From NCBI GenBank assembly GCA_905182985.1, contig CAJJDN010000149.1:110347-174346 (forward strand): a DNA stretch of 64,000 nt. Direction: 5' to 3'. The stretch comes from Paramecium sonneborni. Taxonomy: Eukaryota > Ciliophora > Oligohymenophorea > Peniculida > Parameciidae. Both the position numbers and the translations under genes were made by a program. The notes below the pieces were generated by a model. It did no database searches and was not told where the DNA came from. It worked only from the letters and a program-made list of their open reading frames with translations. Positions 63,651 to 64,000 of this stretch are shown here, piece by piece (the stretch's first letter is position 1; each line of letters opens with the position of its first letter).

Positions 63651-64000
63651 TCATTCTAGTTAGACTTTAATTTCAAAGGTTCTTTTCCTCTCATTTCCTT
63701 CTTTCCATTTCTCTTTTTAGAAAATTACATTTAAAACCTTATTATAAATCATATTTATTCTAATTCCTAACTTTTACTTTTGCCGTAAAAAAACAAGGAT
63801 TCTTTCATTACTTTTATGTTTCTTTTGAATATCAACTCAAAACTTTAAATGTTATATCGATTTTCAAATTTTAATCTTAAATCTTAAATTTCTTATTTAA
63901 ACTTAACAATTCTCCTATTTACTCAAAAATACTTTTGATTAATTTTTAATTAGCATTTTGAACATTTAGTATGACATTTTATAAATCTATTATTGATATA
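63651..64000 (-). CDS. partial helical protein running off the window (3' end only)
   Basis: The minus strand is open from the window edge: NVQNANQKLIKSIFEQIGEL, LSLNKKFKIQDQNLKIDITF. A 22-nt intron (gttttgag...caaaag) then joins KHKSNERILVFLRQKQKLGI and a basic end KWKEGNERKRTFEIKVQLE, TGA 63651-63653. The sequence is coding in character, Lys/Gln-rich and helical, but no family is recognised. Confidence 0.4.

Noticed and set aside
1..64000. Reading all TAA and TAG as stops (standard code), giving only short ORFs
   Set aside because: Conserved proteins (importin beta, MDH, P5B ATPase, ribosomal proteins) are continuous only with TAA/TAG as Gln.
1..64000. TGA as tryptophan throughout, as in some other ciliates
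   Set aside because: Trp is TGG in all conserved genes and TGA sits exactly at the expected ends (eL39, uS8, uS15, importin beta). Only the exchanger tail is ambiguous.
1..64000. tRNA genes, rRNA, CRISPR arrays, telomeric CCCCAA/CCCAAA repeats, transposases
   Set aside because: I looked for T-loop (GTTCGA) contexts, regular spaced repeats, telomere runs and transposase motifs and saw none convincing; small divergent ncRNAs could be missed by eye.

Overview
The window is macronuclear DNA of a ciliate very like Paramecium. Three things show this. Long reading frames stay open only if TAA and TAG are read as glutamine and TGA is the sole stop. Most genes carry introns of only about 20-30 nt (GTA...TAG) that restore frame in conserved proteins. 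Genes are packed with gaps of 11-160 bp, and the DNA is very AT-rich. Several products are typical of Paramecium: a trichocyst matrix protein, an alveolin/epiplasmin-like cortex protein, cysteine-rich surface proteins and axonemal proteins. All coordinates and translations were read by eye with the ciliate code.

Layout. 1-7670: 3' part of a giant EF-hand membrane protein. 7853-14863: a small MGC (acylated) protein, importin beta, an uncertain gene, a second MGC protein and a Na+/H+ exchanger. 14928-17734: two head-to-head protein kinases, an AGC type and a casein kinase 1 with a CaaX end. 17735-20734: gene-poor stretch with decayed coiled-coil/RING sequence. 20869-28352: cysteine-rich membrane protein, a LGGLGP-motif protein, a TORTIFOLIA-like HEAT protein and cytosolic malate dehydrogenase. 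28447-35141: a myristoylated PP1-docking protein, a mitochondrial-type membrane protein, and two head-to-head pseudokinases, one fused to MORN repeats. 35174-48755: Vps45, ankyrin-TRF4 nucleotidyltransferase, a hypothetical, eL39, PUS7/TruD, WDR7/rabconnectin-3 beta, a SAXO-like axonemal protein and uS8. 48756-55067: another decayed stretch and a large type I membrane protein interrupted by an assembly duplication. 55305-64000: CCDC13, a P5B ATPase, an unknown protein running in frame into uS15, a trichocyst matrix protein, an alveolin-like protein and a partial gene.

The genes do not form a pathway or operon. Recurrent themes are membrane traffic (Vps45, WDR7, P5B ATPase, NHE), cilia and cortex (SAXO, CCDC13, MORN, alveolin, trichocyst) and signalling proteins carrying lipid-anchor signals (three MG-start proteins, CaaX CK1). 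Four conserved genes (NHE, MDH, Vps45, TRF4) show single frame breaks, and an exact 1,309-bp duplication flanks a single N, so base-level assembly errors must be considered before any of these is called a pseudogene.
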